A DNA stretch of 64,000 bases from Pseudomonadota bacterium (GCA_040752895.1 JBFMHN010000001.1:413213-477212), one strand, 5' to 3'. Shown: positions 21,978 to 33,386, counted from the first letter of the stretch. The notes: generated by a model not told the origin, from the sequence alone. Program-made: numbers and translations.

Positions 21978-22600
21978 CAGCCCTCCCCCTTCCCGGCGGC
22001 GGTAAGCAGCGTCTTCGAACCCGATTGGGGCGCGCCACACCGACGCCCGGTTTGCGAGCCGGGCTTCGGTTTTTCGCCTTTTTTCAAAGCCTCCAAGATT
22101 TTCCGCGTGCTCTCGCCATCGAGGTCTTCGTAGTAATCGTCGTTGATCTGAACCATCGGCGCGTTCACGCAAGCGCCCAGGCACTCCACCTCGGTAAGGG
22201 TGAATTTTTCGTCCGCCGTTGTCTCGCCGCAACCGATGCCGAGCGTTTCCTTGCAGGCGCGGAGCACGTTATCCGAACCGCGCAGCCAGCAAGGTGTTGT
22301 CGTGCAGACCTGGACGAAGTTTCGACCGACGGGACGCAGGTTGAACATCGTATAGAAGGTCGCGACTTCGTAAACGCGTATCGGCGCCATCGAAAGCCGT
22401 TGAGCGACATGATCCATCGCCGCGCGCGGCAACCAGCCACCGGACTGGCGTTGCGCGAGGTCGAGCAGCGGGAGAACGGCACTCGCCTGCCGATCCGCCG
22501 GGTACTTGGCAAGGATGGCGGGAATTTTAGCCTCGTTCTCGGGCGAGAAAGCAAAGCTCGACGGCTGAACAACCGGCGTTGTTTTCACGGGCGCGCTCAT
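21977..22600 (-). CDS. nuoE: NADH-quinone oxidoreductase subunit E
   Basis: Thioredoxin-fold subunit with the N1a [2Fe-2S] cluster, pairing with NuoF. 207 residues. Four cysteines are seen in CTTTPC and [11 protein letters not shown]-terminal tail of about 40 residues rich in Lys, Gly and Pro lies beyond the core. The start overlaps the nuoD stop by 4 bp. Confidence 0.95.
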   Translation of the reverse strand: MSAPVKTTPVVQPSSFAFSPENEAKIPAILAKYPADRQASAVLPLLDLAQRQSGGWLPRAAMDHVAQRLSMAPIRVYEVATFYTMFNLRPVGRNFVQVCTTTPCWLRGSDNVLRACKETLGIGCGETTADEKFTLTEVECLGACVNAPMVQINDDYYEDLDGESTRKILEALKKGEKPKPGSQTGRRCGAPQSGSKTLLTAAGKGEG

Positions 22601-23775
22601 CGGTCCACCTCGCCGAATACGATATCGAGACTGCCGATGATTGCGCTGATATCCGCCAGCATATGGCCCTTGCTCATCATGTCGAGGGCTTGCAGATGGG
22701 CAAATCCCGGCGCCCGTATCTTGCAGCGATACGGCCGGTTCGCGCCGTCGGCGACAAGGTACACAGCGAACTCACCCTTCGGCGCCTCGACCGCCGTATA
22801 CGTCTCGCCGGCGGGCACGTGGTAGCCCTCCGTGAAAAGCTTGAAGTGATGGATGAGCGCCTCCATCGAGCGTTTCATTTCGGCGCGCGACGGCGGGTTG
22901 ATCTTCGCGTTCGCGTTGTGAACCGGGCCGACCGGCATCTTTTCGAGACATTGCCGAATGATGCGCAGGCTTTGCCGCATTTCCTCGACACGCACGAGGT
23001 AGCGGCTGTAGCAATCGCCCTTCAGCCCGACGGGAATATCGAAATCCATCTCGGCATAGACGTCGTAGGGTTGCGCCTTGCGCAGATCCCAAGCGACGTT
23101 CGAGGCCCGCAGCAGGGGCCCCGTAAATCCCCAGTCGATTGCCTGCTCGGCCGTGACGGTGCCGATGTCCACCGTCCGCTGCTTGAAGATGCGGTTTTCG
23201 GTCAGCAAATTCTCGATATCACCGATAACCTTCGGGAAGCGTTCCGTAAATTCGTGAATGTCTTCCTCGATGCCGACCGGCATATCGCGGGCAACGCCGC
23301 CGGGACGGAAATACGCCGAGTGAAGGCGCGCGCCGGAAACCCGCTCGTAAAATTCCATGAGGATTTCGCGCTCCTCGAACGCCCACAGGAAAGGTGTCAT
23401 CGCGCCGACGTCGAGCGCAAAGGCCGTAACGTTCAGAAGATGGTTCAGGATGCGCGTGATCTCGCTGAAGAGAACGCGAATATATTGACCGCGCGGCGGC
23501 ACCTCGACGCCGAGCAGCTTTTCGACGGCCAGCGCAAAGGCGTGCTCCTGGCACATCGGCGAGACGTAATCGAGACGATCGAAGTAAGGGACCGCCTGCA
23601 GATAGGTCTTGTATTCGATCAGTTTCTCCGTCCCCCGGTGCAAAAGACCGATATGGGGATCCGCCCGCTCGACGATTTCGCCATCGAGTTCGAGCACAAG
23701 CCGCAAGACCCCGTGGGCGGCCGGGTGCTGGGGGCCGAAATTGATCGTGTAGTTCTGGATCCGGGCTTCCGCCAT
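22597..23775 (-). CDS. nuoD: NADH-quinone oxidoreductase subunit D
   Basis: 49-kDa-type subunit, a NiFe-hydrogenase-like fold that lost its metal and forms the quinone pocket. 392 residues from ATG 23775 ([21 protein letters not shown]). The quinone-site His and Tyr segments are in place ([26 protein letters not shown]). NuoC and NuoD are separate genes here, unlike the E. coli fusion. The start shares one base with the nuoC stop. Confidence 0.97.
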   Translation of the reverse strand: MAEARIQNYTINFGPQHPAAHGVLRLVLELDGEIVERADPHIGLLHRGTEKLIEYKTYLQAVPYFDRLDYVSPMCQEHAFALAVEKLLGVEVPPRGQYIRVLFSEITRILNHLLNVTAFALDVGAMTPFLWAFEEREILMEFYERVSGARLHSAYFRPGGVARDMPVGIEEDIHEFTERFPKVIGDIENLLTENRIFKQRTVDIGTVTAEQAIDWGFTGPLLRASNVAWDLRKAQPYDVYAEMDFDIPVGLKGDCYSRYLVRVEEMRQSLRIIRQCLEKMPVGPVHNANAKINPPSRAEMKRSMEALIHHFKLFTEGYHVPAGETYTAVEAPKGEFAVYLVADGANRPYRCKIRAPGFAHLQALDMMSKGHMLADISAIIGSLDIVFGEVDR

Positions 23776-24413
23776 TAGCTGCCCTTTCCGTTTTTCTCGG
23801 GCGTCGCTTTTTCGTCCCCCGGCAGCAGAATCTCCGTACCCTCCCACGGACTCATGAAATCGAAGGTGCGAAATTCCTGGGTCAGTTTGACCGGCTCGCG
23901 GACAACGCGTTTCTGGTCTTCGTCGTAACGCAGTTCGACAAAGCCGGTAAGCGGAAAGTCCTTGCGCATCGGGTGTCCCTCGAAACCATAATCCGTGAGA
24001 ATCCGGCGAAGATCGGGGTGCCCGGAAAAGAAGATGCCGTAAAGATCCCAGGCTTCCCGTTCCCACCAATTCGCGACGCTGAACACGCCAACGACGGAAG
24101 AAAGGGGCTCGTCCTCCGCCACATGGGTCTTCACGCGGATACGCTGGTTCTGGGTAAGGCTCAGGAGGTTGTAGACGACATCGAAGCGCTTCTCGCGTTC
24201 CGGGTAATCCACGCCGCAGATGTCCACCAACATCTTGAACTGGCAGCTTGCGTCGTCGCGCAGGAAAGTCAGCGTTCTGACGATCGAAGGAGACACCACC
24301 GTCAGCGTCAACTCGTCAAAAGCGACGGCGACTTCCAGGACGGCATCGGGCAGCGCCGCCTGGATAGTTCCGCCAAGTTCCTTAAGTGCCTTTTCCATTT
24401 CAGCGGCTTGCAT
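23775..24413 (-). CDS. nuoC: NADH-quinone oxidoreductase subunit C
   Basis: 30-kDa-type peripheral subunit of complex I, structural partner of NuoD and NuoB. 212 residues. The family signature [20 protein letters not shown] is complete, followed by [20 protein letters not shown]. It starts 5 bp after nuoB and ends on the nuoD start codon. Confidence 0.96.
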   Translation of the reverse strand: MQAAEMEKALKELGGTIQAALPDAVLEVAVAFDELTLTVVSPSIVRTLTFLRDDASCQFKMLVDICGVDYPEREKRFDVVYNLLSLTQNQRIRVKTHVAEDEPLSSVVGVFSVANWWEREAWDLYGIFFSGHPDLRRILTDYGFEGHPMRKDFPLTGFVELRYDEDQKRVVREPVKLTQEFRTFDFMSPWEGTEILLPGDEKATPEKNGKGS

Positions 24414-24418
24414 CTCGA

Positions 24419-24970
24419 TTAGCGGGCGATGGTGCCGGTACGGCGAATCTTCTTTTGGAGCTGAAGAATGCCATAGAGCAGCGCCTCCGCCGTCGGCGGA
24501 CAGCCCGGAACGTAGATGTCAACCGGCACAATTCGGTCGCAACCGCGGACGACGGAATAAGAATAATGGTAATACCCCCCGCCGTTCGCGCAGGAACCCA
24601 TGGAAATCACCCAGCGCGGCTCGGCCATCTGGTCGTAAACCTTGCGCAGCGCCGGCGCCATCTTGTTGACGAGCGTGCCCGCCACGATCATCACGTCCGA
24701 TTGACGCGGGCTTGGCCGAAAGACGACGCCGAAACGGTCCAAATCATACCGGCTACAGGCGGAATGCATCATCTCGACGGCGCAGCAGGCCAGCCCGAAA
24801 GTCATCGGCCAAAGCGACCCCGTGCGCGCCCAATTCACGAGCTTATCCGCCTGCGTCACGATAAAGCCGTGATCGCTGATTTCCCGCGTAACGCGCCGCA
24901 AGATCGCATCCTGCTCAAAACCCGGAGGAACCGGGCGCGCCAAGGGGTCCGGCCGACCGGAAATGTTCAT
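24419..24970 (-). CDS. nuoB: NADH-quinone oxidoreductase subunit B
   Basis: Carries the N2 [4Fe-4S] cluster that reduces quinone. 183 residues. Cluster ligands: the tandem cysteines in LACCAVEMM, the Cys in [11 protein letters not shown] and the Cys in [17 protein letters not shown] 24970 overlaps the nuoA stop in an ATGA, which decides the start over a longer reading. Confidence 0.97.
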   Translation of the reverse strand: MNISGRPDPLARPVPPGFEQDAILRRVTREISDHGFIVTQADKLVNWARTGSLWPMTFGLACCAVEMMHSACSRYDLDRFGVVFRPSPRQSDVMIVAGTLVNKMAPALRKVYDQMAEPRWVISMGSCANGGGYYHYSYSVVRGCDRIVPVDIYVPGCPPTAEALLYGILQLQKKIRRTGTIAR

Positions 24971-25332
24971 TCCCACTCCAATGCCCCCTTCCGCCACTCG
25001 TAAACGAAGCCGATGGTCAGCACGCCAAGAAAAACCATCATCGACCAGAAACCAAACAAGCCGATTTCACCAAGGCTTACTGCCCACGGAAAAAGAAACG
25101 CCACCTCAAGGTCAAAGATGATGAAAAGAATGGCTACCAGGTAAAAGCGAACGTCGAATTTTTTGCGCGCGTCTTCGAACGCCTCGAAACCGCACTCATA
25201 GGTGGAAAGTTTTTCCGTGTCGGGGCGCTGCGCCGCCAGAACGTATGAAGCAAGAAGGGCGGCGCCGGCGATGCCGCCGGCAATTCCCAGAAACAACAGG
25301 ATGGGGAGGTATTCTTGAAGCAACGCTTCCAT
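24967..25332 (-). CDS. nuoA: NADH-quinone oxidoreductase subunit A
   Basis: Three-helix membrane subunit and first gene of the complex I operon. 121 residues from ATG 25332 ([20 protein letters not shown]). The loop [20 protein letters not shown] has the conserved Cys that lies near the quinone site. Upstream lie 235 bp to tRNA-Asp, with a possible promoter. Confidence 0.96.
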   Translation of the reverse strand: MEALLQEYLPILLFLGIAGGIAGAALLASYVLAAQRPDTEKLSTYECGFEAFEDARKKFDVRFYLVAILFIIFDLEVAFLFPWAVSLGEIGLFGFWSMMVFLGVLTIGFVYEWRKGALEWE

Positions 25333-25420
25333 GAAAAACTCTTTCGACTGATCCAGCCCTTCTCGCCCGGATGGGCCCAAACCCCTTGAGGTACGGCCTA
25401 CCCTTGGCGAGCGCGCGCCG

Positions 25421-25450
25421 AGTATAGCGGCCGGGGGTTATGGAAAAAAG
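25421..25450 (-). promoter_or_regulatory. Candidate promoter of the nuo operon
   Basis: On the minus strand TATACT (25421-25426) is a good -10 element about 90 bp upstream of nuoA. The -35 position at 17-bp spacing is only a run of T, so the match rests on the -10. Read-through from the two tRNA genes upstream is an alternative source of transcription. Confidence 0.35.
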
Positions 25451-25567
25451 AGCGTTTGACCGCCCGCGCCCTTAAGGTGTTTTGCCTCGCATGGATCGAG
25501 TAACACGCGCGTATATGCCACGGGGCGCCATACCCTATGGCTTACGAAAAACGGGAGGAACGCAAGG

Positions 25568-25644
<77 letters not shown>

Positions 25645-25742
25645 TCCTTTCGAAGGCGGCCTCCTTACTCCTTCGGCCTCGGCGGTGTCAAGGCAAGGCG
25701 CTTGGCACAGCTTCGGAATCCCTGACAAAACTGAAACCGTCG

Positions 25743-25819
25743 TGGTGGGCGATGACGGGATCGAACCGCCGACCTTCTCGGTGTAAACGAGACGCTCTCC
25801 CTGACTGAGCTAATCGCCC
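25743..25819 (-). tRNA. tRNA-Val (anticodon TAC)
   Basis: 77 nt with encoded CCA. The acceptor pairs GGGCGAT with ATCGCCC; the anticodon arm CTCG-TTTACAC-CGAG gives TAC. It is 98 bp upstream of tRNA-Asp, and the two are probably cotranscribed. Confidence 0.97.
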
Positions 25820-25864
25820 GCGGTTGAATTTATACCCTTTTTCCGCCGCCAATCCTGGAAACAT

Positions 25865-25890
25865 TGTCGGCCGCCCTTGGGCGGCCGACA
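25865..25890. terminator. Strong stem-loop after the HU gene
   Basis: A perfect 12-bp inverted repeat (TGTCGGCCGCCC and GGGCGGCCGACA) with only TT between the arms. It lies 50 bp past the HU stop codon. A proper T run is missing on either strand, so it may end or stabilise the HU message rather than act as a textbook terminator. Confidence 0.55.
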
Positions 25891-25941
25891 TCTTTAGAGA
25901 CCGAGATCGAAAGCCATGAAAAGTGGCTTTGACTCAATGAG

Positions 25942-26217
25942 TTAATGGTTCACGGTGTCTTTCAACCCCTTGCCAGCCTTAAATTTTGGCTGCTTCGAGG
26001 CCGGGATGTTGATGGTCTCACCGGTGCGCGGATTGCGGCCCTTCGAGGCCGCGCGATTCGCAACGCTGAAAGTACCAAATCCAACGAGGCGAACTTCCTG
26101 TCCCCGCTTCAAGCTTTCGGAAATGATATCGAACACGCAATCGACGGCGCGCGTGCTGTCCGCCTTCGACAAGCTAGATTTATTTGCAACGGCTGCCACG
26201 AGATCGTTCTTATTCAC
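25942..26217 (-). CDS. hup: DNA-binding protein HU
   Basis: Small histone-like protein that bends and compacts DNA as a dimer. 91 residues, the family length. The core GFGTFSVANRAASKGRNP and the arm segment TGETINIPASKQPKFKAGK are complete. The start is read as GTG at 26217 (VNKNDLVAAVA, with AAAGGGGGC about 8 bp upstream) because HU proteins begin MNKxDL; ATG codons further upstream would add an unconserved leader. It lies downstream of lon, the usual order lon-hup. Confidence 0.95.
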   Translation of the reverse strand: MNKNDLVAAVANKSSLSKADSTRAVDCVFDIISESLKRGQEVRLVGFGTFSVANRAASKGRNPRTGETINIPASKQPKFKAGKGLKDTVNH

Positions 26218-26364
26218 GTCAACGCCCCCTTTGTAAGAGTGTATGGGCATCCCAATCAGGTACAAAGCGTAGGGAGTCTATGGTGCGCCGCCGGGCACGT
26301 CAATCCAGGAAACGCCCTTTTCTGCGGTTTTTTGAAGATCCGGAGTCGAAAATTTAAGGCCGAA

Positions 26365-28776
26365 TCAATGCTTGACGACGCCGCCCACGTCACCCTGATC
26401 GGTTTTTGGTGAGACGGCCTCGATCTTTTCTTCTTCACGCCATTCGATCGGCGTCAGCGGTTTCGTCAGAGCATTTTGCAGAACCTCGTCCACGGTGCCA
26501 ACCAAAATGAGATTGAGACCGCGCTTGATGTTCTGGGGAATCTCCACAAGGTCTTTTTCGTTATCTTTTGGAATCAATACGGTTTTCACCCCGCCGCGCA
26601 GGGCCGCCAGCAGTTTTTCCTTGAGGCCGCCAATCGGCAAAACCCGGCCGCGAAGCGTAATTTCGCCGGTCATGGCGACGTCCCTCCGTACCGCAATACC
26701 GGTGAGTGCCGAAACGATCACCGTGCACATGGCGACCCCGGCCGAGGGACCGTCCTTCGGGGTGGCGCCTTCCGGTACGTGGACGTGGATATCTTTCTTT
26801 TCGAAGATGTTCGGCGGCACGCCGATCGTGACCAGGCGCGAACGCACATAACTGCGGGCGGCTTCCACCGATTCCTGCATCACATCACCCAACTGGCCGG
26901 TGGGTTTTATTATGTTGCCCTTACCCGGCATCACGACGGCCTCGACGGTGAGCAACTCGCCGCCGACTTCCGTCCAGGCAAGTCCGGTTGCAACGCCGAC
27001 AAGATCTTCAAGCTCGGTCTCACCAAAGCGGTACCGCCGAACGCCCGCATACTTCGGGAGATTGCGACAGGTGACAACAAGCCGCTTCTTCCGTTTCATC
27101 AGGATTTCTTTTGCCGCCTTCCGCATCAGGCCGGCGAGCTCGCGCTCGAGATTGCGAACCCCCGCCTCGCGCGTGTAGTAGCGGGTAAGATCCTTCAGCG
27201 CCTCGTCCGAGATGGACCACTCGCCTTTTTTCAAGGCGTTCGCCTTGATTTGCTTGGGAATCAGGTGGCGTTTGGCAATTTTGATCTTCTCATCTTCCGT
27301 GTAGCCGGGAAGCCGAATGATCTCCATTCGGTCGAGCAGAGGCTGCGGCATACGAAGCGTGTTTGCCGTCGTCACGAACATAACGTCGGAAAGATCGTAA
27401 TCAACCTCCAGGTAGTGATCCTGAAAAGTCGAATTCTGCTCCGGGTCCAGCACTTCCAAAAGCGCCGAGGAAGGATCGCCGCGGAAATCGGCGCCGAGTT
27501 TGTCCACTTCGTCGAGAAGAAAGAGCGGGTTGACCGCTTTCACCTTCTTCATCGACTGGATGATCTTGCCCGGCATGGAACCGATATACGTCCGGCGGTG
27601 GCCGCGAATTTCCGCTTCGTCCCGAATGCCCCCCAACGAGACGCGAACGAAATTCCGCCCGGTTGCCCGCGCGATCGAAGCCCCCAACGAAGTCTTGCCG
27701 ACGCCGGGCGGGCCGACGAGGCACAGGATGGCTCCGCGAATTTTCTTGGCGCGCTGTTGGATGGCGAGGTATTCGAGAATCCGCTCCTTGACCTTCTCCA
27801 GCCCATAATGGTCGGCGTTCAGGATGCGGGCTGCTTCGCGGATATCCCGCTTGATCTTCGAGCGCGTTCCCCACGGAATGCTCAGCAGCCAATCCAGATA
27901 GTTGCGCACGACCGTTGCTTCAGCCGACATCGGACTCATCGTGCGCAGCTTCTTCAGTTCCGCCGTCGCTTTCTCGCGGACTTCCTTGTTGAACTTGGTC
28001 TTGCGAATGCGTTCCTCGAGCTCGCTGATTTCGTCCCGGCCGTCTTCCGTTTCGCCGAGCTCTTTCTGGATCGCCTTCATTTGTTCGTTCAAATAGTACT
28101 CGCGCTGCGTCTTCTCCATCTGACGCTTCACGCGATTGCGAATCCGTTTTTCGACCTGCAGAACGCCGATCTCGGACTCCATCATTGCGCAAACCCGTTC
28201 CAGCCGCTCCGTCACGGAGACAAGCTCAAGCAGAGCCTGCTTCTCGGCAATCTTCAGCGCCAGATGCGCGGCGATGGTGTCGGCAAGCTTCGAGGGACTA
28301 TCGATCTGGTTGATTGAAACCAGAACCTCGGGCGGAATTTTCTTGTTAAGCTTGACGTATTGCTCGAACTGGGCAATCGCCGCCCGGGTCAACGCTTCCA
28401 TCTCGTTCGGCTCCCCGAGAATATCCTTTATTTCTTCCACGTGAGCCTGGAAGAACGGGTCTTTCTGGGTGGGCTGGAGAATGCGTGCGCGCCGCGTCCC
28501 TTCGACGAGCACCTTAACGGTGCCGTCGGGCAGTTTCAAAAGCTGCAACGCGGTGCCGATCGTGCCGACCGTGTAGATGTCGTCCAGGGTAGGGTCGTCC
28601 TTGGTGGCTTCCTTCTGGGTGACAAGCAATATCTGCTTGTTGTCCTTCATAACCTCGTCCAACGCCCGGACGGACCGATCCCGTCCCACGAAAAGCGGCA
28701 CGATCATGTGAGGGAAAACCACAATGTCCCGCAACGGCAGGACCGGAAAAAGGGTACCCGTGGCCTGTTCAGTCAT
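26365..28776 (-). CDS. lon: ATP-dependent protease Lon
   Basis: Cytoplasmic AAA+ serine protease that degrades misfolded and regulatory proteins. 803 residues: N-terminal substrate domain ([19 protein letters not shown]), AAA+ module with Walker [10 protein letters not shown], and a C-terminal protease domain with the catalytic Ser in [11 protein letters not shown] and the Lys in [14 protein letters not shown]. All catalytic residues are present. It lies between clpX and hup. A heat-shock-like promoter is seen just upstream. Confidence 0.98.
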   Translation of the reverse strand: MTEQATGTLFPVLPLRDIVVFPHMIVPLFVGRDRSVRALDEVMKDNKQILLVTQKEATKDDPTLDDIYTVGTIGTALQLLKLPDGTVKVLVEGTRRARILQPTQKDPFFQAHVEEIKDILGEPNEMEALTRAAIAQFEQYVKLNKKIPPEVLVSINQIDSPSKLADTIAAHLALKIAEKQALLELVSVTERLERVCAMMESEIGVLQVEKRIRNRVKRQMEKTQREYYLNEQMKAIQKELGETEDGRDEISELEERIRKTKFNKEVREKATAELKKLRTMSPMSAEATVVRNYLDWLLSIPWGTRSKIKRDIREAARILNADHYGLEKVKERILEYLAIQQRAKKIRGAILCLVGPPGVGKTSLGASIARATGRNFVRVSLGGIRDEAEIRGHRRTYIGSMPGKIIQSMKKVKAVNPLFLLDEVDKLGADFRGDPSSALLEVLDPEQNSTFQDHYLEVDYDLSDVMFVTTANTLRMPQPLLDRMEIIRLPGYTEDEKIKIAKRHLIPKQIKANALKKGEWSISDEALKDLTRYYTREAGVRNLERELAGLMRKAAKEILMKRKKRLVVTCRNLPKYAGVRRYRFGETELEDLVGVATGLAWTEVGGELLTVEAVVMPGKGNIIKPTGQLGDVMQESVEAARSYVRSRLVTIGVPPNIFEKKDIHVHVPEGATPKDGPSAGVAMCTVIVSALTGIAVRRDVAMTGEITLRGRVLPIGGLKEKLLAALRGGVKTVLIPKDNEKDLVEIPQNIKRGLNLILVGTVDEVLQNALTKPLTPIEWREEEKIEAVSPKTDQGDVGGVVKH

Positions 28777-28815
28777 ACGTGTTTCCTGTTACCTAAAGCG
28801 CATCCGGTAACCGGG

Positions 28816-28845
28816 TATATGGCCCTATCCGGGTCCCTTTTCGAG
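28816..28845 (-). promoter_or_regulatory. Candidate RpoH (heat-shock) promoter of lon
   Basis: On the minus strand CTCGAA (28840-28845) is followed after about 14 bp by GGCCATATA (28816-28824). This resembles the sigma-32 pattern CTTGAA, 13-15 bp, CCCCATNT. A start near 28808 would leave a leader of about 30 nt before the lon ATG. lon is a classical sigma-32 target, which supports the reading, but both boxes have mismatches. Confidence 0.4.
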
Positions 28846-28896
28846 CCTTTTTTTGACTCCCTTTCGGGGAAGCGAACGGGCTTCCGGTAAACCGTC

Positions 28897-30162
<1,266 letters not shown>

Positions 30163-30373
30163 GACGTCACCTTTTGTTCCCGCGCCAGCATGTTAGCCCT
30201 AGTCGATTTTCCCCTACAATGTCAAAATCTAGATGTTTGGGAACTGAAATCTAACCACAACAGGTAACAAAAAAGATAACGAAACAATCTTTCTTTTTTT
30301 ATGGTCAATTTCTGGCGTTATCTAAATTTAACGTGAACCCGGATAACTCAATATTTCTTTATTATTCAAACAA
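30163..30373 (-). promoter_or_regulatory. AT-rich clpP-clpX gap with candidate clpX promoter
   Basis: This 211-bp gap is clearly AT-richer than its surroundings. On the minus strand a perfect -35 TTGACA lies at 30220-30225; the -10 at 18-bp spacing (TAGGGC) is weak. Nearer clpP, an A/T stem (AAAGAT with ATCTTT) followed by T residues could act as a weak terminator. Together these suggest that clpX has its own promoter in addition to read-through from clpP. Confidence 0.35.
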
Positions 30374-30988
30374 CTACTTCTCCGGGATAGGGCGACTTTT
30401 CACGACTTCATCGAGCAGGCCGAATTCCAAGGCCTCCCCCGGGGACAGGAATTTGTCCCGGTCAACGGCCCTTTCAATCGCATCCAGGGACTGCCCGGTG
30501 TGCTCGACATAGATTTGATTGAGACGGGCGCGTAAGGCCAGAATCTCCTTTGCCTGTATTTCGATGTCCGCCGCCTGCCCTTGGGCGCCGCCGGACGGTT
30601 GATGGAGCATGATCCGAGCGTTCGGAAGCGCGTAGCGCTTTTTCGGTTCGCCCGCGGCCAGCAGAAGCGAGGCCATCGAGGCCGCCTGACCGATGCAGAC
30701 CGTGGAGACCGCCGGCCGGATGTATTGCATCGTGTCATAGATGGCAAGCCCGGCGGTGACGATGCCGCCTGGCGAATTGATATAGAGGAAGATGTCCTTG
30801 CCCGGGTTTTCCGATTCAAGAAACAGCAATTGCGCACAGACGAGGCTTGCCACGCCGTCGTCGATACCGCCGGTAAGGAAAACGATCCGCTCTTTCAGAA
30901 GGCGGGAAAAGATATCATAGGCGCGCTCGCCCCGGTTCGTCTGCTCGACAACCATGGGAATCAGCAGATTCATTTTCGTGTCGCCCAT
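30374..30988 (-). CDS. clpP: ClpP, proteolytic subunit of Clp proteases
   Basis: Serine peptidase that forms the 14-mer degradation chamber. 204 residues from the ATG at 30988, chosen because GGGAG lies about 8 bp upstream; an ATG at 31012 is also in frame. The catalytic triad is complete: Ser104 (GQAASMAS), His129 (MLHQPSGG) and Asp178 (DRDKFLS), with the E. coli spacing of 25 and 49. It follows the trigger factor gene by about 50 bp. Confidence 0.97.
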   Translation of the reverse strand: MGDTKMNLLIPMVVEQTNRGERAYDIFSRLLKERIVFLTGGIDDGVASLVCAQLLFLESENPGKDIFLYINSPGGIVTAGLAIYDTMQYIRPAVSTVCIGQAASMASLLLAAGEPKKRYALPNARIMLHQPSGGAQGQAADIEIQAKEILALRARLNQIYVEHTGQSLDAIERAVDRDKFLSPGEALEFGLLDEVVKSRPIPEK

Positions 30989-31038
30989 CGCATGCTCCCG
31001 GTTCTGAAACAAGGCGGACTTGCCGCCTCTTCGCTGTT

Positions 31039-32565
31039 CTAGCTCTTTGCCTTTTTTACCGCTTTCTTTTTCGCCTTGGCTGCCGCCGTTTTCGGCTTGC
31101 CGGGTTTGGCGCTTTTTTCCTTCTTCCCGGCTATCTTTTCCATAGTGGCCTGGACTTCGTTTATTAACTCATCGGGCGAGATGTTGCGAACCCTGATCTT
31201 CACCTTCTCGAGAAGAAACCGGACGACCTTGTCCTCGAAGAGAGGTGCCAGCAGCCGCTGCATAGCTTCGGAATTCTGCTGATAGAATTCGAACACTTGT
31301 GCCTCATGGCCGGGGTGGCGGCGCGCTTCGAGACCAATCGCGTCGTTGATGTCCTTCTGGGAAAGGGAGATGCTATTTTTTGAACCCACCTCGGAAAGCA
31401 AAAGGCCCAGGCGGACCCGACGTTCGGCAATCGCACGATATTCCTTTTTCAAGGTTTCGTCGTCCTTGCCTTCGAATTCGTCTTCCTGCGCATGGCCATG
31501 GTCGTGGTCATGGTCGTGGTCATGATCGTGGTCATGATCGTGGTCGTGGTCATGGTCGTGGTCATGATCGTGGTCGTGGTCATGATCGTGCGCATGGCCG
31601 CGGCGCTCCTTAATCTGCGCCCAGATCGATTCGAACTCCGCGTCCACCGCCCCCTGCGGCAGATCGAAGGGATGCCCTTCTGCCAACGCATCAAGGCATT
31701 CCCGTTTTTCGCGCACGTAAGCAACGTTCTTGTATTCCCGCTCGAGGCTTTCCCGCATCTCCTTGCGCAGCTCGTCCAGGGTTTCGACCCCGAAGGCCTT
31801 GGCAAGCGTGTCGTCCACCCCAACCGGCACGCGTTCGCGCACTTCCTGCACCGTCACGTCGAAGTGTGCCTCCTTGCCGGCCAGTTCCTTCGATGGATAG
31901 GGATCTGGGAAGGAAACCACCACGACGACGCTCCCGCCGGCCTCGGCACCAATCAACTGTTCCTCGAAGCCGGGAATAAAACGGCCGGAGCCAAGTTCAA
32001 GCTGATGCCCCTGGGCGGCGCCACCTTCAAACGGCTTGCCGTCCACCCTGCCCAGGAAATCAATGACGACGAGGTCTCCCTCCTGCGCCGGCCTCGCCTT
32101 GGCAAGGGGCTGGAAACGGCGCTGGCTGGCGGCGGCGTTTTCAAGCGCCTTCGCCACGTCCTCCTCGCTAACGATGGGCTCAAGCCTCTCGATTTCGATC
32201 TTCGAGAAATCCATGAAGGCAATTTCAGGAATAAGCTCGACGGTTAGCGTGAATTCCAAGTCCCTGCCATCGGGAAAGGCCGTGATCTCGGCATGGGGCT
32301 GCATGGCGGGTCTTAGGCTACGGTCTTTCAAAAGTTTTTTTGCGGTGTCCGTAAGAGTCTTCTGGACGATTTCCGCTAACACCGACTGGCCGTACTTGCC
32401 GCGAACCAACGACATTGGCACGTGGCCCGGCCGAAATCCCGGGAGGCGCACCGTCGCACAAAGCTCCTTCAGCTTCATGTCGACTTGTTTTTCCATATCG
32501 CCCGAAGGCACGATGACTTTGAATTCGCGTTTCAGGCCTTCGGCCTGTGTCTCCGTCACTTCCAT
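31039..32565 (-). CDS. tig: Trigger factor with a (His-Asp)15 insertion
   Basis: Ribosome-associated chaperone and peptidyl-prolyl isomerase for nascent chains. 508 residues from ATG 32565 ([15 protein letters not shown]), about 60-80 more than usual. The ribosome-binding motif is seen as GFRPGHVP (43-50), the FKBP-type domain spans about 160-245, and the helical arms follow. The oddity is at residues 324-359: GHA, fifteen His-Asp dipeptides, then HGHA, inserted in a helical arm region after QIKERR. The C-terminus has a Lys/Ala-rich tail (about 30 residues). The synonymous codons in the repeat are mixed (CAC/CAT, GAC/GAT), so the amino-acid pattern seems selected. It heads the tig-clpP-clpX series. 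Confidence 0.95.
   Translation of the reverse strand: MEVTETQAEGLKREFKVIVPSGDMEKQVDMKLKELCATVRLPGFRPGHVPMSLVRGKYGQSVLAEIVQKTLTDTAKKLLKDRSLRPAMQPHAEITAFPDGRDLEFTLTVELIPEIAFMDFSKIEIERLEPIVSEEDVAKALENAAASQRRFQPLAKARPAQEGDLVVIDFLGRVDGKPFEGGAAQGHQLELGSGRFIPGFEEQLIGAEAGGSVVVVVSFPDPYPSKELAGKEAHFDVTVQEVRERVPVGVDDTLAKAFGVETLDELRKEMRESLEREYKNVAYVREKRECLDALAEGHPFDLPQGAVDAEFESIWAQIKERRGHAHDHDHDHDHDHDHDHDHDHDHDHDHDHDHDHGHAQEDEFEGKDDETLKKEYRAIAERRVRLGLLLSEVGSKNSISLSQKDINDAIGLEARRHPGHEAQVFEFYQQNSEAMQRLLAPLFEDKVVRFLLEKVKIRVRNISPDELINEVQATMEKIAGKKEKSAKPGKPKTAAAKAKKKAVKKAKS
31494..31592. repeat. His-Asp coding tandem repeat in tig
   Basis: Fifteen 6-bp units alternate GTC-GTG/ATG and ATC-GTG on the plus strand, partly organised as 12-bp blocks. 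In the tig frame they encode alternating Asp and His. Third-position variation interrupts perfect repetition. Confidence 0.95.
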
Positions 32566-32623
32566 AAGCTTCCCATTCCATGGAAAATCATGCGTCGGCC
32601 GCAAACCGACATCAAACGAAACT

Positions 32624-32708
32624 TGGTGCGGGCGGAGGGATTTGAACCCCCACGACTTACGTCACCAGAACCTAAATCTGGCGTGTCTACCAGTTCCACC
32701 ACGCCCGC
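32624..32708 (-). tRNA. tRNA-Leu (anticodon TAG)
   Basis: 85 nt including encoded CCA, with the long variable arm of a class II tRNA. The acceptor pairs GCGGGCG with CGCCCGC; the anticodon arm CCAGA-TTTAGGT-TCTGG gives TAG. It is 58 bp upstream of tig on the same strand. A -10-like TATAAG lies about 50 bp upstream of it (32757-32762, minus strand). Confidence 0.97.
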
Positions 32709-32912
32709 ATGGGTACTCCCACCCCTACCGCGGCGTCAACCGGCCGACGCCCGCGGCTTATAGCACGGAAAGGCCTGGCGGCGAAGCGCGCCGCGCCAGC
32801 CAATAGCATCCGGTCATGCAATCGGCGAAAAGAAAAGCGAAAAAAGGGGGGAAGAGAAAAGCGAGAAGAGGTTCAAAATTTTCAGATGTAAAATCCGCTG
32901 CCTACGCACGTT

Positions 32913-33200
32913 TTAAGAAACGTATTCCGTATAGCGTTCCGTATAGCGTTCCGTGAAAGACGTCAAAGCCAGCATGCGCGGACCATCTTCCACGTCGCGA
33001 TTGGCACGGCGGATACGCACCTGATACGTCACGTGAGGAATGCCGTAGGAATCGGTTCGGACGGAAAGCACTCGCGCCGTCTCTATGATGGTGCCCACGT
33101 GCGGGCAACGGAAGATGTTGCCGGCTTCGATGTACGACGCAGCGCCGTTGTAACCGTTGTGGCCGTTGTGGCCGTATAATTCTTTCAATTTCAGATTCAT
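32913..33200 (-). CDS. Small protein of unknown function with internal tandem repeats
   Basis: 95 residues; I do not recognise it. From ATG 33200 (GAGAG upstream) the protein begins MNLKLKELYGHNGHNGYNG and ends ERYTERYTEYVS; both ends come from short in-frame tandem repeats. The middle (FRCPHVGTIIETARVLSVRTD, YGIPHVTYQVRI) looks like a compact beta-rich domain with normal codon use, which argues for a real gene. There is no signal peptide or membrane helix. It stands alone between nnr and tRNA-Leu. Overlapping readings in other frames are less protein-like. Confidence 0.5.
   Translation of the reverse strand: MNLKLKELYGHNGHNGYNGAASYIEAGNIFRCPHVGTIIETARVLSVRTDSYGIPHVTYQVRIRRANRDVEDGPRMLALTSFTERYTERYTEYVS
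32925..32954. repeat. 12-bp tandem repeat, 2.5 copies
   Basis: The unit TTCCGTATAGCG repeats head to tail and encodes the TERYTERYTE end of the small ORF at 32913-33200. Confidence 0.9.
33144..33179. repeat. 9-bp tandem repeat, about 3.5 copies
   Basis: Units of GCCGTTGTG with small changes. On the minus strand they encode the GHNGHNGYNG stretch near the start of the small ORF. Confidence 0.85.
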
Positions 33201-33322
33201 CAAACGTCACTCTCGCAAACACGTACCTGTGTTTTTATGCGGACGCATTGCTTTCTAACAAAAGAATAACCTTTCCACTTTAACAAAAGGTAAAAAGGCA
33301 GCTTCAAACTATATGAAATTAC

Positions 33323-33356
33323 AACGAAAGTTCAGAGAGAACGAAAGTTCAGAGAG
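33323..33356. repeat. Perfect 17-bp tandem duplication
   Basis: AACGAAAGTTCAGAGAG occurs twice without a gap in the 186-bp gap between nnr and the small ORF. It could be slippage or a paired protein-binding site. Confidence 0.9.
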
Positions 33357-33386
33357 CCCGATTCGGAAATTATCGATTTGCCAAGG

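Noticed and set aside
25865-25890. Perfect 12-bp palindrome as an attachment or recombination site
   Set aside because: Its place just after the HU stop fits a message-end hairpin better, and no integrase or duplicated tRNA end is near.
26476-28317. Plus-strand open frame of 613 codons opposite lon
   Set aside because: It is fully antisense to a perfectly conserved lon. Its His/Arg/Gln-rich composition is the usual by-product of a G+C-rich gene read backwards.
31494-31592. The repeat as a CRISPR array or microsatellite outside a gene
   Set aside because: There are no spacers, the unit is 6 bp, and it is in frame inside a conserved gene.
31492-32247. Antisense frame starting with a Val/Met run
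   Set aside because: The run is only the reverse reading of the His-Asp repeat; the rest is antisense to trigger factor.
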